NCBI GenBank assembly: GCA_963678135.1
Contig: OY782667.1
Location: forward strand, 1,178,001-1,242,000
Source: JAHJKV01 sp963678135
GTDB taxonomy: Bacteria > Desulfobacterota > Desulfovibrionia > Desulfovibrionales > Desulfovibrionaceae
Reading direction: 5' to 3'
DNA length: 64,000 bases
Of this stretch, positions 52,272 through 61,458 are shown piece after piece (the stretch's first letter is position 1; every line of letters starts with the position of its first letter). The notes under the pieces were generated by a model. The model worked only from the letters and a program-made list of their open reading frames with translations. It was not told the origin of the DNA and searched no databases. A program made the position numbers and the translations under genes.

Positions 52272-53615
52272 ATGAGCAAGGAAAACGTGAAGCAAAAAAA
52301 AGGTGAGAAAAAAAAGCGAAATACTGTGTGGAGTATTGCATCCGCTTGCGGTATATTGTTGTCCTTGATTACTCTCTATTTTTTATTTCAGGATATAACC
52401 CCACCAACACTCAGTATTCAACCTGATCAAAATATTATATCTGCTGATGCTGATATTGTTTTTATGCTACAGGATGAGCATTCTGGTATTAAACAATTGA
52501 TAGTAGAAACTCGCCAATCTGGACAGATAAGAGAACGCATTGAGCGAAGTTTTGCAAATTATCCAAAGCAGCACACAGAAACTTTGCAACTGAACCCAAA
52601 GCGGTACAAGGATGGCGCAGTAAAGGTTACTGCTACGCTTTTAGATGCCTCTCTGTATCCTTTTGCCCGACCTGCGATACAATCTAAGGAATATGTTGTT
52701 GATTTGAGCCCACCAGAATTTCAGCTCAGCTCACAGCCTTTGTATATCAAACAAGGGGGCAGTGCTTTACTATGTTTTAAGGCTTCTGAACCGCTCAAAT
52801 ACGCTGGAATAGTCGTAGGAGAATTGTTTTTCCCTGCGTATCAGCAAAAAAGCGGGGCATATTGCTGTCTCTTTGCCATGCCCCTAGACTTTACCGTTGC
52901 AGATTTTCAGGCTCAGCTTGTGGGGGAAGATAAAGTAGGCAATATTCAAAAACGTTTGTTGACTGTACACGCTCGTGCTGCTCAGTATAAAAAAGATCGC
53001 ATCAATATTTCCTCACGCTTTTTGCGAGCGAAGATGTCTCTTTTTAGGCGTTTTTTTCAGGGTGATCCGGAAACAGATCCACTGATCTGCTATCTGAAAG
53101 TCAACAGCGTCTTGCGCCAAGAAAATAGAGGCAGATTACTGGAGATTGGTTTACAAAGTACTGCAGTTTTTCGTCCCAGAGGAGTTTTGCACCGCCAGCC
53201 CGGGAAGCAAACCGCGGGCTTTGGTGAACGTCGTGATTATTACTATGGCGACAAAACAGTAGATAAACAAACCCATTTAGGCGTGGATATTGCCAGTGTT
53301 CAAAACGCAGCGGTGGGCGCAGCAGCTGGCGGAGTTGTTGTTCTTGCAGAATTTTATGGAATATATGGTAACTGCGTTATTGTGGATCATGGACTTGGTT
53401 TGCAAACATTGTACTCTCACTTAAGTAAAATTATGGTGCATGTCGGTGATACAGTTTATGAGAACACCGAATTGGGGCAAACTGGAACCACAGGTCTTGC
53501 AGGTGGAGACCATTTACATTTTGGCGTCTTGGTCTCCGGTGTTCCAGTTAATCCGCAAGAATGGTGGGATAAACACTGGGTACAAAAGAATATCCTTGAT
53601 ACAATGCGTTTTTGA
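52272..53615 (+). CDS. M23 (LytM) family metallopeptidase with N-terminal membrane anchor
   Basis: A 447-residue protein with a basic N-terminus, one membrane helix (about residues 20-42), a middle domain rich in strands (about 45-240), and a C-terminal LytM peptidase. Zinc ligands are visible in KQTHLGVDIAS (H-x3-D) and GDHLHFGVLVSG (H-x-H). The intact ligand set suggests an active endopeptidase, likely cutting peptidoglycan cross-links in the periplasm. It is convergent with the U32 gene, 16 bases away, with an AT-rich hairpin between the stops. The curved DNA upstream may affect its expression. Confidence 0.85.
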   Translation: MSKENVKQKKGEKKKRNTVWSIASACGILLSLITLYFLFQDITPPTLSIQPDQNIISADADIVFMLQDEHSGIKQLIVETRQSGQIRERIERSFANYPKQHTETLQLNPKRYKDGAVKVTATLLDASLYPFARPAIQSKEYVVDLSPPEFQLSSQPLYIKQGGSALLCFKASEPLKYAGIVVGELFFPAYQQKSGAYCCLFAMPLDFTVADFQAQLVGEDKVGNIQKRLLTVHARAAQYKKDRINISSRFLRAKMSLFRRFFQGDPETDPLICYLKVNSVLRQENRGRLLEIGLQSTAVFRPRGVLHRQPGKQTAGFGERRDYYYGDKTVDKQTHLGVDIASVQNAAVGAAAGGVVVLAEFYGIYGNCVIVDHGLGLQTLYSHLSKIMVHVGDTVYENTELGQTGTTGLAGGDHLHFGVLVSGVPVNPQEWWDKHWVQKNILDTMRF

Positions 53616-53631
53616 AAAAAGCCTTTTTCAA
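53612..53631. terminator. Possible bidirectional AT-rich hairpin between M23 and U32 genes
   Basis: TTGAAAAA (53612-53619) and TTTTTCAA (53624-53631) form a perfect eight-base stem with a four-base loop, positioned exactly between two convergent stop codons. It lacks a GC-rich stem, so efficiency as an intrinsic terminator is uncertain. Confidence 0.35.
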
Positions 53632-55647
53632 TTACAGCAGTTGATTATCCCAATTAAAGTTTGAGCTGCGCTTTGCACCCTGTATTTTTTTGGGTAATTG
53701 CTCTTGGAATTGTACAAACACTTGATAACCTGCTTGTTTTAATTGTTTGCTTTTGTCTGTTATATCAATACCCCAAGTCGGGTATAGCCAATGGTTTTGC
53801 CCGATTTTTTTTACAAACATGTCCTCGCCATGAGGCGAGCGATATGTTTCACCTATCTGTACGGATTCAGCTAAAATGCGAGATATACCGAACGGCCAGT
53901 AGCCTTTGCCCAATATTCCCAAAGGCAGAGGTGCAAGAGCGGGTAAATCTAAAATATCTTGGCTGCAGAGTTCAGGGCTGACAATGCAGCCAGCAAAATC
54001 GAGTTCCAAGAGCTGGGCTATGCTCTGTGCATTTGCAATATTGCAAAACGGGCCAGCCCACAGTTCAGTTTTCAGAGGGGTGCTGAAGAGGCTACGCTGC
54101 CATGGCGCGCCAAGCATAAAACCTGCTGGCTGAGTGCCTAAGGCCTTTTCTATCAGTTCTTTCCAAAGTTTTTCTTCATTGGGCCAAATAACCGGAGGGA
54201 GCCACCACCAAATACGCTTGCTGAGGCCACGCGGTATATGCCGCAGTGTATGTTTATTGAGCCAAATGCCGGGGGTCTCGTTTTTAGACATTTGTGGGAG
54301 TGTATGCCCAACGCGCATATGCATATGGCGAGTTGTTTGACGCGTAGCCACAGGGTTTGCCGTGATTGTAGATACTACCGGCTTTATGGCCGGGATTGTT
54401 TGTAGCACCTGTTGCAATTTTGTTATTTTGTTCAAGAGTTCTGGCTCACGCCGATCAATGAGAAAAACGCGACTTCCTATAGCCGGAGCGCATGTTTTGC
54501 CTCTTCCCTTGGAATATGTACCTTTTTTGTTTGCAGAAGAAGGCTTGAGAGGAAGATTTAAGCGTCCACCTTTGGGAACAAAACGGCGAATTTTTAGGGT
54601 CATATGCCCTGGCTCATCTTCATAGCCAATGCGTAAAAAATCTCCGGCAATGAGAGGCTCAAAAGGATGAAAATAAAAATTTTTCCCTTCCTTTTTTATT
54701 TTGCCAATGAATTTTCCAGAACCAGTGTCCTTGTCCGGATTAACGGGTTGAAATGGACGTTGAGGCAGGAAAATAGAGTGGGAAGAAGGTCGCCCCAAAG
54801 CCTGCTCTAAATACTGCAAAGCCATTTTACGAGCTTGAGGATTGCCGGGTTCATCACGCAGCAGCTGGTAGGCTTTTACCGTATAAAAAACATAGTGTGC
54901 CCCTTTCTTACGTCCTTCAATTTTCCATGCTCGAATTTGTGGTGTTTGGAGTAAAGGCTTGGTGAGCACATCCAGCGAAAGATCCATGCAGGAAAATAGA
55001 CGCTGAGCATGAATTTTTTTGGAGGGGCGGTCGTATAATCTACGACAGGGCTGCACGCAACGACCTCGCAGTCCGGATTTTCCTCCAAGAAAGCTGGACC
55101 ACCAACAGCGTCCGGAAACATTATGACATAAGGCACCGTGAACAAAAATTTCCAAGTCAAGCCCTGCGGGACAGGCTTGAGCCATTTCCTGTACTTCATC
55201 TAAATTTAACTCACGCGGAACGACTACACGAGAAAATCCCATGTGTTTTGCCATGCTTAAGCCTGCAGGATGACTTAAGTTTGCCAAAGTGGAACAGTGC
55301 AATTCCCCTGAAATACCAACTTGCTTTGCAATGCGAACGGCAGCAAAGTCTGCAACGATGAAGGCTTCTGGTTTTACTAATTGCTCTGCCCTGTCCATAA
55401 GTCTTGCCAAGGCATTTGTATCTCTTGGCTTGACCAGAGTGTTCATGGCAACGTAGACTTTGCTTCCGTGTTCGCGAGCAAGTTGTGCCATGCGTGCAAG
55501 TTCTTGGCTAGAGAAATTAGGGGCTTGCATACGAGCAGAGAAATGTTTGAGCCCAAGGTAAATAACGTCTGCTCCGGCAGCAATAGCAGCGAGTAAAGCC
55601 TCTGTATCTCCTGCTGGAGCCATTATTTCAGGTGTATGTGTTTTCAT
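53632..55647 (-). CDS. U32 family peptidase-like protein (RlhA/TrhP-type)
   Basis: A 671-residue protein of the U32 family. The N-terminal TIM-barrel starts EIMAPAGDTEALLAAIAAGADVIYLG and carries the cysteine cluster HGALCHNVSGRCWWSSFLGGKSGLRGRCVQPCRR, which in this family likely binds an Fe-S cluster. Related proteins (RlhA, TrhP, UbiU/V) hydroxylate RNA bases or ubiquinone rather than act as proteases, so an RNA-hydroxylation role is more likely. The C-terminal half contains a lysine-rich segment and a collagenase-like end. ATG 55647 starts within 21 bases of the divergent pyrK start; no clear ribosome site is visible. Confidence 0.82.
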   Translation of the reverse strand: MKTHTPEIMAPAGDTEALLAAIAAGADVIYLGLKHFSARMQAPNFSSQELARMAQLAREHGSKVYVAMNTLVKPRDTNALARLMDRAEQLVKPEAFIVADFAAVRIAKQVGISGELHCSTLANLSHPAGLSMAKHMGFSRVVVPRELNLDEVQEMAQACPAGLDLEIFVHGALCHNVSGRCWWSSFLGGKSGLRGRCVQPCRRLYDRPSKKIHAQRLFSCMDLSLDVLTKPLLQTPQIRAWKIEGRKKGAHYVFYTVKAYQLLRDEPGNPQARKMALQYLEQALGRPSSHSIFLPQRPFQPVNPDKDTGSGKFIGKIKKEGKNFYFHPFEPLIAGDFLRIGYEDEPGHMTLKIRRFVPKGGRLNLPLKPSSANKKGTYSKGRGKTCAPAIGSRVFLIDRREPELLNKITKLQQVLQTIPAIKPVVSTITANPVATRQTTRHMHMRVGHTLPQMSKNETPGIWLNKHTLRHIPRGLSKRIWWWLPPVIWPNEEKLWKELIEKALGTQPAGFMLGAPWQRSLFSTPLKTELWAGPFCNIANAQSIAQLLELDFAGCIVSPELCSQDILDLPALAPLPLGILGKGYWPFGISRILAESVQIGETYRSPHGEDMFVKKIGQNHWLYPTWGIDITDKSKQLKQAGYQVFVQFQEQLPKKIQGAKRSSNFNWDNQLL

Positions 55648-55668
55648 TTTTAGCAAAGGTTAATTTTT

Positions 55669-56448
55669 ATGGATAAGAAATACTGTCAGGACGTGAAGGT
55701 ATTGGAAATATGTCCTGTCGGTCAAACAAAAATGCCGGGTATATTTTTTGAGATGAAACTTACAGCTCCGGATTGGAAAAATTACCATCCTGGGCAGTTT
55801 GTCATGTTGCGCCCGTGTTCATGGGGGCTTGATTTCACTTGGGGACGCCCCTTTTCTATATGTAGAGCTCAAGATGAGTGGTTTTCCCTTTTTATCCAAG
55901 TTGTGGGAAAAGGAACCGCAAAATTAGCCACACTTCAGCCCGGGGATAAACTTACAGTTTGGGGGCCTTTGGGGCAAGGCTTTGCCGTAGAACCTGAGAG
56001 TCCAACGCTCTGTTTAGCAGGAGGCATGGGAATTGCGCCCTTTATAGGCTATTGTTTGAAACATCCTGCCCCACAACAGATTGAAGTATTTTTTGCACAC
56101 AAGGCTGCCTTAGACTGTTATCCAGTCAAGCACCTGCAAGACAAGCTACGCTTTTCCGCTATGCAAGAAAAAAATGCTGAGGATTTGCCTGCAATCATTG
56201 CTGGTGTAGAAGATAAAGTGCAAGAATATCAACACGGTTTGGTGCTGTGTTGCGGACCGACACCATTTATGCGAACTGTGCAAAATAAACTGCTTGCCAT
56301 ACAAGGGCGTGGTCAGGTTTCATTGGAAAATAGTATGGCCTGTGGGGTTGGAGCCTGCTTGGGCTGTGTTTGTGATAATGGACAGGGAAAAAGGGTGCAA
56401 ACCTGTACCCAAGGCCCGGTTTTCTGGGCTGATGATGTTGTTTTCTAA
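55669..56448 (+). CDS. pyrK: Dihydroorotate dehydrogenase electron transfer subunit
   Basis: A 259-residue flavoprotein with FAD/NAD-binding domains and a C-terminal 2Fe-2S cluster (SMACGVGACLGCVC with a later Cys at QTC). It passes electrons from PyrD (DHODH type 1B) to NAD. Family segments include WGRPFSICRAQ (FAD) and CLAGGMGIAPFIGYC (NAD). pyrD follows after 18 bases, with GGAGA before it. The order pyrK-pyrD is usual in anaerobes. Confidence 0.92.
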   Translation: MDKKYCQDVKVLEICPVGQTKMPGIFFEMKLTAPDWKNYHPGQFVMLRPCSWGLDFTWGRPFSICRAQDEWFSLFIQVVGKGTAKLATLQPGDKLTVWGPLGQGFAVEPESPTLCLAGGMGIAPFIGYCLKHPAPQQIEVFFAHKAALDCYPVKHLQDKLRFSAMQEKNAEDLPAIIAGVEDKVQEYQHGLVLCCGPTPFMRTVQNKLLAIQGRGQVSLENSMACGVGACLGCVCDNGQGKRVQTCTQGPVFWADDVVF

Positions 56449-56466
56449 TTTTGTTGGAGAATTTTT

Positions 56467-57381
56467 ATGAATCTTGCCGTTAAGGTAGGAAGGCTGGAAT
56501 TAAAAAATCCGGTGTTGACCGCATCCGGTACCTTTGGTTTTGGGACAGAGTTTGCTTCCTATGGGGATATCAGCACCTTGGGCGGTATTGTGGTCAAAGG
56601 TCTTTCTTTGCAGCCTCGCCTTGGTAATCCCATGCCACGAATTGTTGAAACTCCTTGTGGGATGCTGAACGCTATTGGTATTCAAAATCCGGGGGTGGAA
56701 AAATTTTTAGATGAAATATTGCCACAATTACCAGCGCAAAAAACAGCGATTGTGGCGAATTTATATGCTTGTGATGCTTCAGAGTTTGCAGAGCTTGCAG
56801 CACGACTTGTAGGGGCAAGCGGAATCGCTGCTTTGGAAGTCAATGTTTCTTGTCCAAATGTGAGTCAAGGTGGGATTCTTTTTGGGCAAGACCCGAATAT
56901 GATCAGCCGTGTAAGCGAGGCTGTAAAAGCTCGTGCCGGTAGTGTTCCCGTATGGATAAAGCTCTCACCAAATGTTACGGATATTGCTGCCTGCGCTCGT
57001 GCTGCTGAGGCAGGAGGCGCAGATGCTATTTCACTCATCAATACGCTTGCCGGAATGGCTGTTGATGTCGAGCGTAGGAAGCCACGCTTAGCCAATATTA
57101 TTGGCGGATTATCAGGTTCAGCTATCAAGCCTGTGGCTTTGCGCTGTGTGTGGCAGGCTGCACAGGCCGTCTCTATTCCCGTAGTAGGGATAGGCGGTAT
57201 AACATCGGCTCGAGATGTTTTGGAATTTATTTTGGCTGGTGCAAGTGCTGTACAAGTAGGTACTGCTAATTTCCATCGTCCGGATACTGTTTTTAAGATT
57301 ATTAATAATTTACCACAAGAAATGGAAAAACTTGATATTCAAGATATTGAATCTTTTCGAGGAACATTGGATTGTGCATAG
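56467..57381 (+). CDS. pyrD: Dihydroorotate dehydrogenase (class 1B catalytic subunit)
   Basis: A 304-residue FMN enzyme of pyrimidine synthesis. LKNPVLTASGTFGFG opens the barrel; ALEVNVSCPNVSQGG holds the catalytic Cys region of class 1B; WIKLSPNVTDI and GIGGITSARDVLEFILAGASAVQVGTANF bind FMN and substrate. Paired with PyrK, it is a heterotetramer that reduces NAD. Length and order are normal. The next 260 bases hold a heptamer repeat and the tRNA promoter. Confidence 0.94.
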   Translation: MNLAVKVGRLELKNPVLTASGTFGFGTEFASYGDISTLGGIVVKGLSLQPRLGNPMPRIVETPCGMLNAIGIQNPGVEKFLDEILPQLPAQKTAIVANLYACDASEFAELAARLVGASGIAALEVNVSCPNVSQGGILFGQDPNMISRVSEAVKARAGSVPVWIKLSPNVTDIAACARAAEAGGADAISLINTLAGMAVDVERRKPRLANIIGGLSGSAIKPVALRCVWQAAQAVSIPVVGIGGITSARDVLEFILAGASAVQVGTANFHRPDTVFKIINNLPQEMEKLDIQDIESFRGTLDCA

Positions 57382-57396
57382 AATATAGTTTATGCT

Positions 57397-57459
57397 TGTT
57401 GCCTGTTGCCTGTTGCCTGTTGCCTGATGCTTGATGCTTGTTGTTTGATGTTTGTTGTT
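57397..57459. repeat. Tandem heptamer repeat (TGTTGCC and variants)
   Basis: Nine contiguous 7-bp units begin 16 bases after the pyrD stop: four perfect TGTTGCC, then TGATGCT twice, TGTTGTT, TGATGTT and TGTTGTT. The tract is non-coding and not part of a hairpin. Short tandem heptamers occur in several bacterial genomes and usually vary in copy number by slippage. It is a natural marker for strain variation. Confidence 0.85.
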
Positions 57460-57601
57460 TGGCGACTGTTATTTTAGCGTGTTATTTTAAGCTATTATCA
57501 AGTTGTATAGAAATATAAAAAAGGAATTGACAGTAGCTTGAGAGGTATGCGATACCCAGCTTCCCGTGTGGGTTTGCTGACCTTGTTATGGGGTGAAGTA
57601 G

Positions 57602-57630
57602 TTGACAAAAACATGTTAGCTACGTTAGTG
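57602..57630 (+). promoter_or_regulatory. Probable promoter for the tRNA-Val/tRNA-Asp unit
   Basis: TTGACA (57602-57607) is followed by 17 bases and TTAGTG (57625-57630), a weak -10, about 12 bases before the mature tRNA-Val. Another TTGACA lies at 57527-57532 without a good partner. The 57460-57600 stretch holds no gene; it has small inverted repeats such as GGTATGCGATACC (57544-57556) of unknown meaning. Confidence 0.4.
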
Positions 57631-57642
57631 ACAGCTTCCTGT

Positions 57643-57718
57643 GGGCGGTTAGCTCAGCTGGGAGAGCATCGGCCTTACAAGCCGAGGGTCACAGGTTCGA
57701 GCCCTGTACCGCCCACCA
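57643..57718 (+). tRNA. tRNA-Val (anticodon TAC)
   Basis: Seventy-six bases fold as a tRNA: acceptor GGGCGGT pairs with ACCGCCC, the anticodon stem TCGGC/GCCGA encloses loop CTTACAA with anticodon TAC, and the T arm carries GGTTCGAGCC. The CCA end is encoded (57716-57718). It is followed after 43 bases by tRNA-Asp, probably in one transcript. Confidence 0.95.
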
Positions 57719-57761
57719 TCAGGATAAGCAGCTTAAGTATTTAAGCTTTTTTACATATTGC

Positions 57762-57838
<77 letters not shown>

Positions 57839-57848
57839 GAAAAAAACA

Positions 57849-57879
57849 GGATGTCACTTCGCGAGGCATCCTTTTTTTT
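57849..57879 (+). terminator. Intrinsic terminator after the tRNA pair
   Basis: GGATG (57849-57853) pairs with CATCC (57867-57871) around a loop containing CACTTCGCGAG, and eight T residues follow. This is a good candidate to end the tRNA transcript and lies about 95 bases before the next gene. Confidence 0.7.
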
Positions 57880-57973
57880 GTTGCTTGATTCAAAAAAATT
57901 GAGATTGTTATGGATTTAGTATATGTACCGTCAGGGTTTAGCGTATTTTTTGGCACAAATTTTTTAGGTACTT

Positions 57974-59563
57974 ATGCAAATACTATATTCTGGTTGGTTT
58001 TTGAAAGAAGGCTTTCAAGGTGCAGGCTGTGATCTTGTAACTCTTCAATTATCCCAAGAGCGCACACTCAATGAAGCTATACAAGAGACCGGAGTCTCCC
58101 CTGATTTTGTATTCATTGAATTATTTGGTCCCTCGTGTATTCCAAACGAAATCTATCAGTGTGAATATCCATTGATTTTATATTGCATTGATTCATCAAT
58201 AAATGAATTTTGGCTTAAACCATTAGCGCAATGCTTTGACATGGTTTTTGTTGACCAAGTCTCAAGTGTTCAAACTTTGCAACAGTGTGGGGTCGATGTG
58301 CATTGGCTCCCTTTGTGTGCATCGGAATCTGATTTTCGGCAAACTGCGTCAAAAAAGCATTTTATTACTTTTGTGGGTCGAACTGATGAACAGAGACTCA
58401 AGCGTCAAAATCTTTTGGATTCTATTAGTGAACGATTTGAGCTTAATATTGTCGAGGGAATTTCAAAAGATACAATGCTTGATTTGTTCAGTGAATCCCA
58501 TGTGGTGCTTAATGAAAATTTTTTTCCGGGTTTAAATTTGCGTTTTTTTCAAGCACTAGCTTCAGGCTCTCTTTTGCTGTCTGAAAGCAAAAGCCAAGGA
58601 GTTCGTAAATACTTTCAAGCAGGAACGCATTATGTCGCGTATTCTCCAGCAAATATTATTGAATTGTTAGAAAAAATTCAGGCTAATCCTTCACAATTTC
58701 AGGCAATTGCTCGGCAGGGTCAGGAACTGTGTCGCAATCAGCACTTAAGTTTCCATAGAGCGCAATCAGTTCTGCAATATGTTCAAAATTTATCAAAAAT
58801 ATCAAAGGTACGCAAAAAAGAGCATTATGATGAATTGCAATTATATGAAGCAATCGCAAAGTATCATCATGGCTGTCGTTTTGGTGGCAATATAACACAG
58901 TCTTTGAATATATTAAAGCAAACGCAAAAGACAAGTAAGCAATTTGCTTTAGCGCAGAATTTACTTGGAAGTGCATATATTACTTTTGCAGGACAAACAG
59001 AACAAGGAAGCTATCATCTGCAATTGAGCTCGGAAACAGATACTGAGTATAGCATTATTTCACTTTTACAGTTAATGTATTTGTATGCGGATTCCAATAC
59101 GTCCGTATATTTTTTAGAGAAACTTTTTCCTAAAATAGCACATTGCGATGTATCAGCGTACAATAAATATGTGAATTTAATTTTAGAACACAAAGAAACA
59201 AAGTATAATATTTGTCTCTTAGCGTGTAAAATTTTATATGATATGAATAGAATTTTTGATTTAGGATACGCAAAAAGTAACAAGGATTTTTTACCTGAAT
59301 ATGCTTGGGAGTATGCATACCGTGCATATGAGACAAAAAAATCTTCAGAGTCTCTTGGATATGTCATTGATTGTGCTAAGAAAATAGGAATGCCTGCTGA
59401 AACCTTACATTTTATTAAGGATGCTATTGGAAATAACATAGCTTCAGATGAGCAAATACTGCTTTCTATTCATCTTGCTCATGAATATTATGATTTTTCA
59501 TCTTCACGAGACATTGTAAAAGCGTTCAAAAAAGCATTACAGACCGGCAATTTTAAGCAGTAG
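57974..59563 (+). CDS. CgeB-like glycosyltransferase with C-terminal helical repeats
   Basis: A 529-residue protein. The N-terminal half (about 1-260) resembles CgeB/GT-B glycosyltransferases: LILYCIDSSINEFW, HFITFVGRTDEQRLKRQNLL and the donor-site region LNENFFPGLNLRFFQALASGSLLLSE. The C-terminal half (about 280-529) is helical, TPR-like. Such proteins in Desulfovibrio-type genomes often glycosylate flagellin or surface proteins, but the acceptor is not evident. The gene lies just after the tRNA pair and looks more AT-rich than its neighbours, a possible sign of transfer. There is no obvious ribosome site before ATG 57974. Confidence 0.65.
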   Translation: MQILYSGWFLKEGFQGAGCDLVTLQLSQERTLNEAIQETGVSPDFVFIELFGPSCIPNEIYQCEYPLILYCIDSSINEFWLKPLAQCFDMVFVDQVSSVQTLQQCGVDVHWLPLCASESDFRQTASKKHFITFVGRTDEQRLKRQNLLDSISERFELNIVEGISKDTMLDLFSESHVVLNENFFPGLNLRFFQALASGSLLLSESKSQGVRKYFQAGTHYVAYSPANIIELLEKIQANPSQFQAIARQGQELCRNQHLSFHRAQSVLQYVQNLSKISKVRKKEHYDELQLYEAIAKYHHGCRFGGNITQSLNILKQTQKTSKQFALAQNLLGSAYITFAGQTEQGSYHLQLSSETDTEYSIISLLQLMYLYADSNTSVYFLEKLFPKIAHCDVSAYNKYVNLILEHKETKYNICLLACKILYDMNRIFDLGYAKSNKDFLPEYAWEYAYRAYETKKSSESLGYVIDCAKKIGMPAETLHFIKDAIGNNIASDEQILLSIHLAHEYYDFSSSRDIVKAFKKALQTGNFKQ

Positions 59564-59637
59564 CTTGCAAACGATGCTGAAACAATTCCTTTGCGAAAAC
59601 CTGTTTTGCTCAGGGCTTTTCAATATGCCTTGGCTCG

Positions 59638-59655
59638 GCTATGCTTGTGCATAGC
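59638..59655. promoter_or_regulatory. Seven-base inverted repeat before the sugar cluster
   Basis: GCTATGC (59638-59644), TTGT and GCATAGC (59649-59655) form a perfect hairpin about 30 bases before the first gene of the downstream cluster. It is followed by an A-rich, not T-rich, stretch, so it is more likely an operator than a terminator for the upstream gene. Confidence 0.4.
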
Positions 59656-59684
59656 ATATAAAAAAGTTGGGCAAAGGAGCTACT

Positions 59685-60227
59685 ATGAATCAAAAAAATA
59701 AAAACACGATTGCAGAGTTTGAGCAAAATAAAATACATGTAAAAGAGCAAACAAAAACTGCGGTGCACGGGGCGAAACCTCCTCAGCCAGCATCCGGTCG
59801 AGGGAATGTGTTTTTTATTGGACCGCGCTTGAGTGGAAAAACTTTTCTTGGCCAAAAAGTCGCAGAGCGCCTTACTCGGCCATTTCATGATGCCTTGGAT
59901 TGGCAAAAATTAGCGGAATTGGTCAAACAGGGTGGGCAGGTTGCCACTGTTTCAGCAGAACTTTTAGAGCAGGAAGGCGTTGCAAATTTATTGCACCGAG
60001 GGGGCAAGGTATTTTATCTTATGGTTGATGCTGCCACTCTTGCCCAGCGCGCTGAAGTTGAGATGCAGCAAGATCAGCTAGCCTTACGCGAGCAGTTGTT
60101 TGCAGAATTACAAGCCCAAGAACCTTTATGTATGCGTACTTTGCATTATATTTTACAGGCCGTGAAGCCTGCGGAAGAACTTGTGGAAGACGTGCTTGAG
60201 AAATTACAAATTACTGGTGATGCTTGA
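59685..60227 (+). CDS. P-loop protein, shikimate-kinase-like
   Basis: A 180-residue protein with a disordered N-terminus and a P-loop, VFFIGPRLSGKTFLGQKVAERL near residue 42, of the shikimate/gluconate kinase class. The following segment RPFHDALDWQKLAEL resembles the shikimate kinase strand carrying a magnesium Asp, but the GEE-FR and the lid Arg motifs are not recognisable, so it is likely not AroK. ATG 59685 has GGAG upstream. Its stop is 13 bases before the HAD gene, so it belongs to the sugar cluster; a sugar kinase or a regulatory NTPase is possible. Confidence 0.5.
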   Translation: MNQKNKNTIAEFEQNKIHVKEQTKTAVHGAKPPQPASGRGNVFFIGPRLSGKTFLGQKVAERLTRPFHDALDWQKLAELVKQGGQVATVSAELLEQEGVANLLHRGGKVFYLMVDAATLAQRAEVEMQQDQLALREQLFAELQAQEPLCMRTLHYILQAVKPAEELVEDVLEKLQITGDA

Positions 60228-60240
60228 TAAGGGCTTTTTT

Positions 60241-61446
60241 ATGCACAAGATTGTAACACTTAAGGATTTTTACGCACTGATGGCCGATACTGCCAAACTT
60301 CGTGCGCAGCTGGTGCAGAGCTTAATACTTGGCAAGGCCATTGATACTGCAGATATTATGTACTTGGAAACCGCACATGCTACTTTAGAGAGTATTCGGC
60401 AAGAGCAAGGAGAATATATACTGGAGCTTTCCCCCGGAGTCACTGTGCCGGTGAATTTGAAATATGAACTGACTGAACTATATAAGGACATTTTTTTCCT
60501 GAAAAACGGAGAACAGGCCTTTAAGCAGTACCTTGCTTCAATGCACCATGGTTTTTTAGAAGAAGTTGAAAAAGTCGCTGCGGCTTTAGCAGGGAGGCAA
60601 TATACAACTTGGATTACGGATCGTGATGGTACCACGAATAATTATTGCGGACGCTACAACTCCTCGGTGCAATCTGTATATAATGCTTTTTGGCTTTCAC
60701 GCTTTGCACAAAAACGAACAAAACATGCTGTGTTTATCACTTCCGCGCCTTTGTCGAACTTTGGGATTGTGGATGTTTCAGTGAATCCGCAGGGTGTTTT
60801 TGTGTATGCTGGATCAAAAGGGCGCGAGTTTATTGATACGCAAGGGAAGCACTACAGTTACGCGATTGATCCCTTGAAGCAAAATGTACTTGAAGAGTTT
60901 AACTCTCGTTTAGAACAGGAACTTGCGCAGCCAAGGCAAGAGAAATTTTGCTTAATAGGTTCAGGGTACCAGCGTAAATTTGGGCAAACTACCATTGCAA
61001 GACAGGATATTACTCGGAGCATTCCAGAAGCTGATTCTTTGGCTTTTTTACATACAATTCAATCTATTGTAGAGGAGCTAGACCCGAAAAAAGAAAATTT
61101 TGTTATTGAGGATACAGGCCTTGATGTTGAGATTATTTTAACTGTGGAAGGGCAAGGCAACAAAAGCAAAGATTTTGATAAAGAAGAAGGTGTATATTTT
61201 CTCAATGAACAATTGAATCTTGATATGGATTCCGGCTGTACCCTTATTTCAGGGGATACGCGCAGCGACTTGCCACTTGTGCGTGCCGGCATACGCGGTA
61301 ATGGAGAAACATGGAGCCTGTTTGTTACTCAAGATGCCGAGCTTGCGTCCGAGGTACAGGCATTGTGTCCAAATACGGTCATTGCTTCTTGTCCAGATGT
61401 TTTTGTGGCTGCGCTTGCGTGTTTGGCCAATGAATCTTTGCCTTAG
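60241..61446 (+). CDS. HAD-superfamily phosphatase (sugar-phosphate type, cluster with GH65)
   Basis: A 401-residue protein with an N-terminal helical region (about 1-115) and a HAD core. Motif 1 is TWITDRDGTTNNYCGRYNSS (nucleophile Asp and DxDGT pattern), motif 2 is VFITSAPL, and motif 4 is LISGDTRSDLP. An inserted cap (about 200-330) would choose the substrate. Trehalose-6-phosphate or another sugar phosphate is suggested only by the neighbour, a GH65 phosphorylase. I chose ATG 60241, after AAGGGC; an upstream extension would overlap the previous gene. The gene precedes the fusion gene by 12 bases. Confidence 0.7.
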   Translation: MHKIVTLKDFYALMADTAKLRAQLVQSLILGKAIDTADIMYLETAHATLESIRQEQGEYILELSPGVTVPVNLKYELTELYKDIFFLKNGEQAFKQYLASMHHGFLEEVEKVAAALAGRQYTTWITDRDGTTNNYCGRYNSSVQSVYNAFWLSRFAQKRTKHAVFITSAPLSNFGIVDVSVNPQGVFVYAGSKGREFIDTQGKHYSYAIDPLKQNVLEEFNSRLEQELAQPRQEKFCLIGSGYQRKFGQTTIARQDITRSIPEADSLAFLHTIQSIVEELDPKKENFVIEDTGLDVEIILTVEGQGNKSKDFDKEEGVYFLNEQLNLDMDSGCTLISGDTRSDLPLVRAGIRGNGETWSLFVTQDAELASEVQALCPNTVIASCPDVFVAALACLANESLP

Positions 61447-61458
61447 GGAGTGTTGAGA

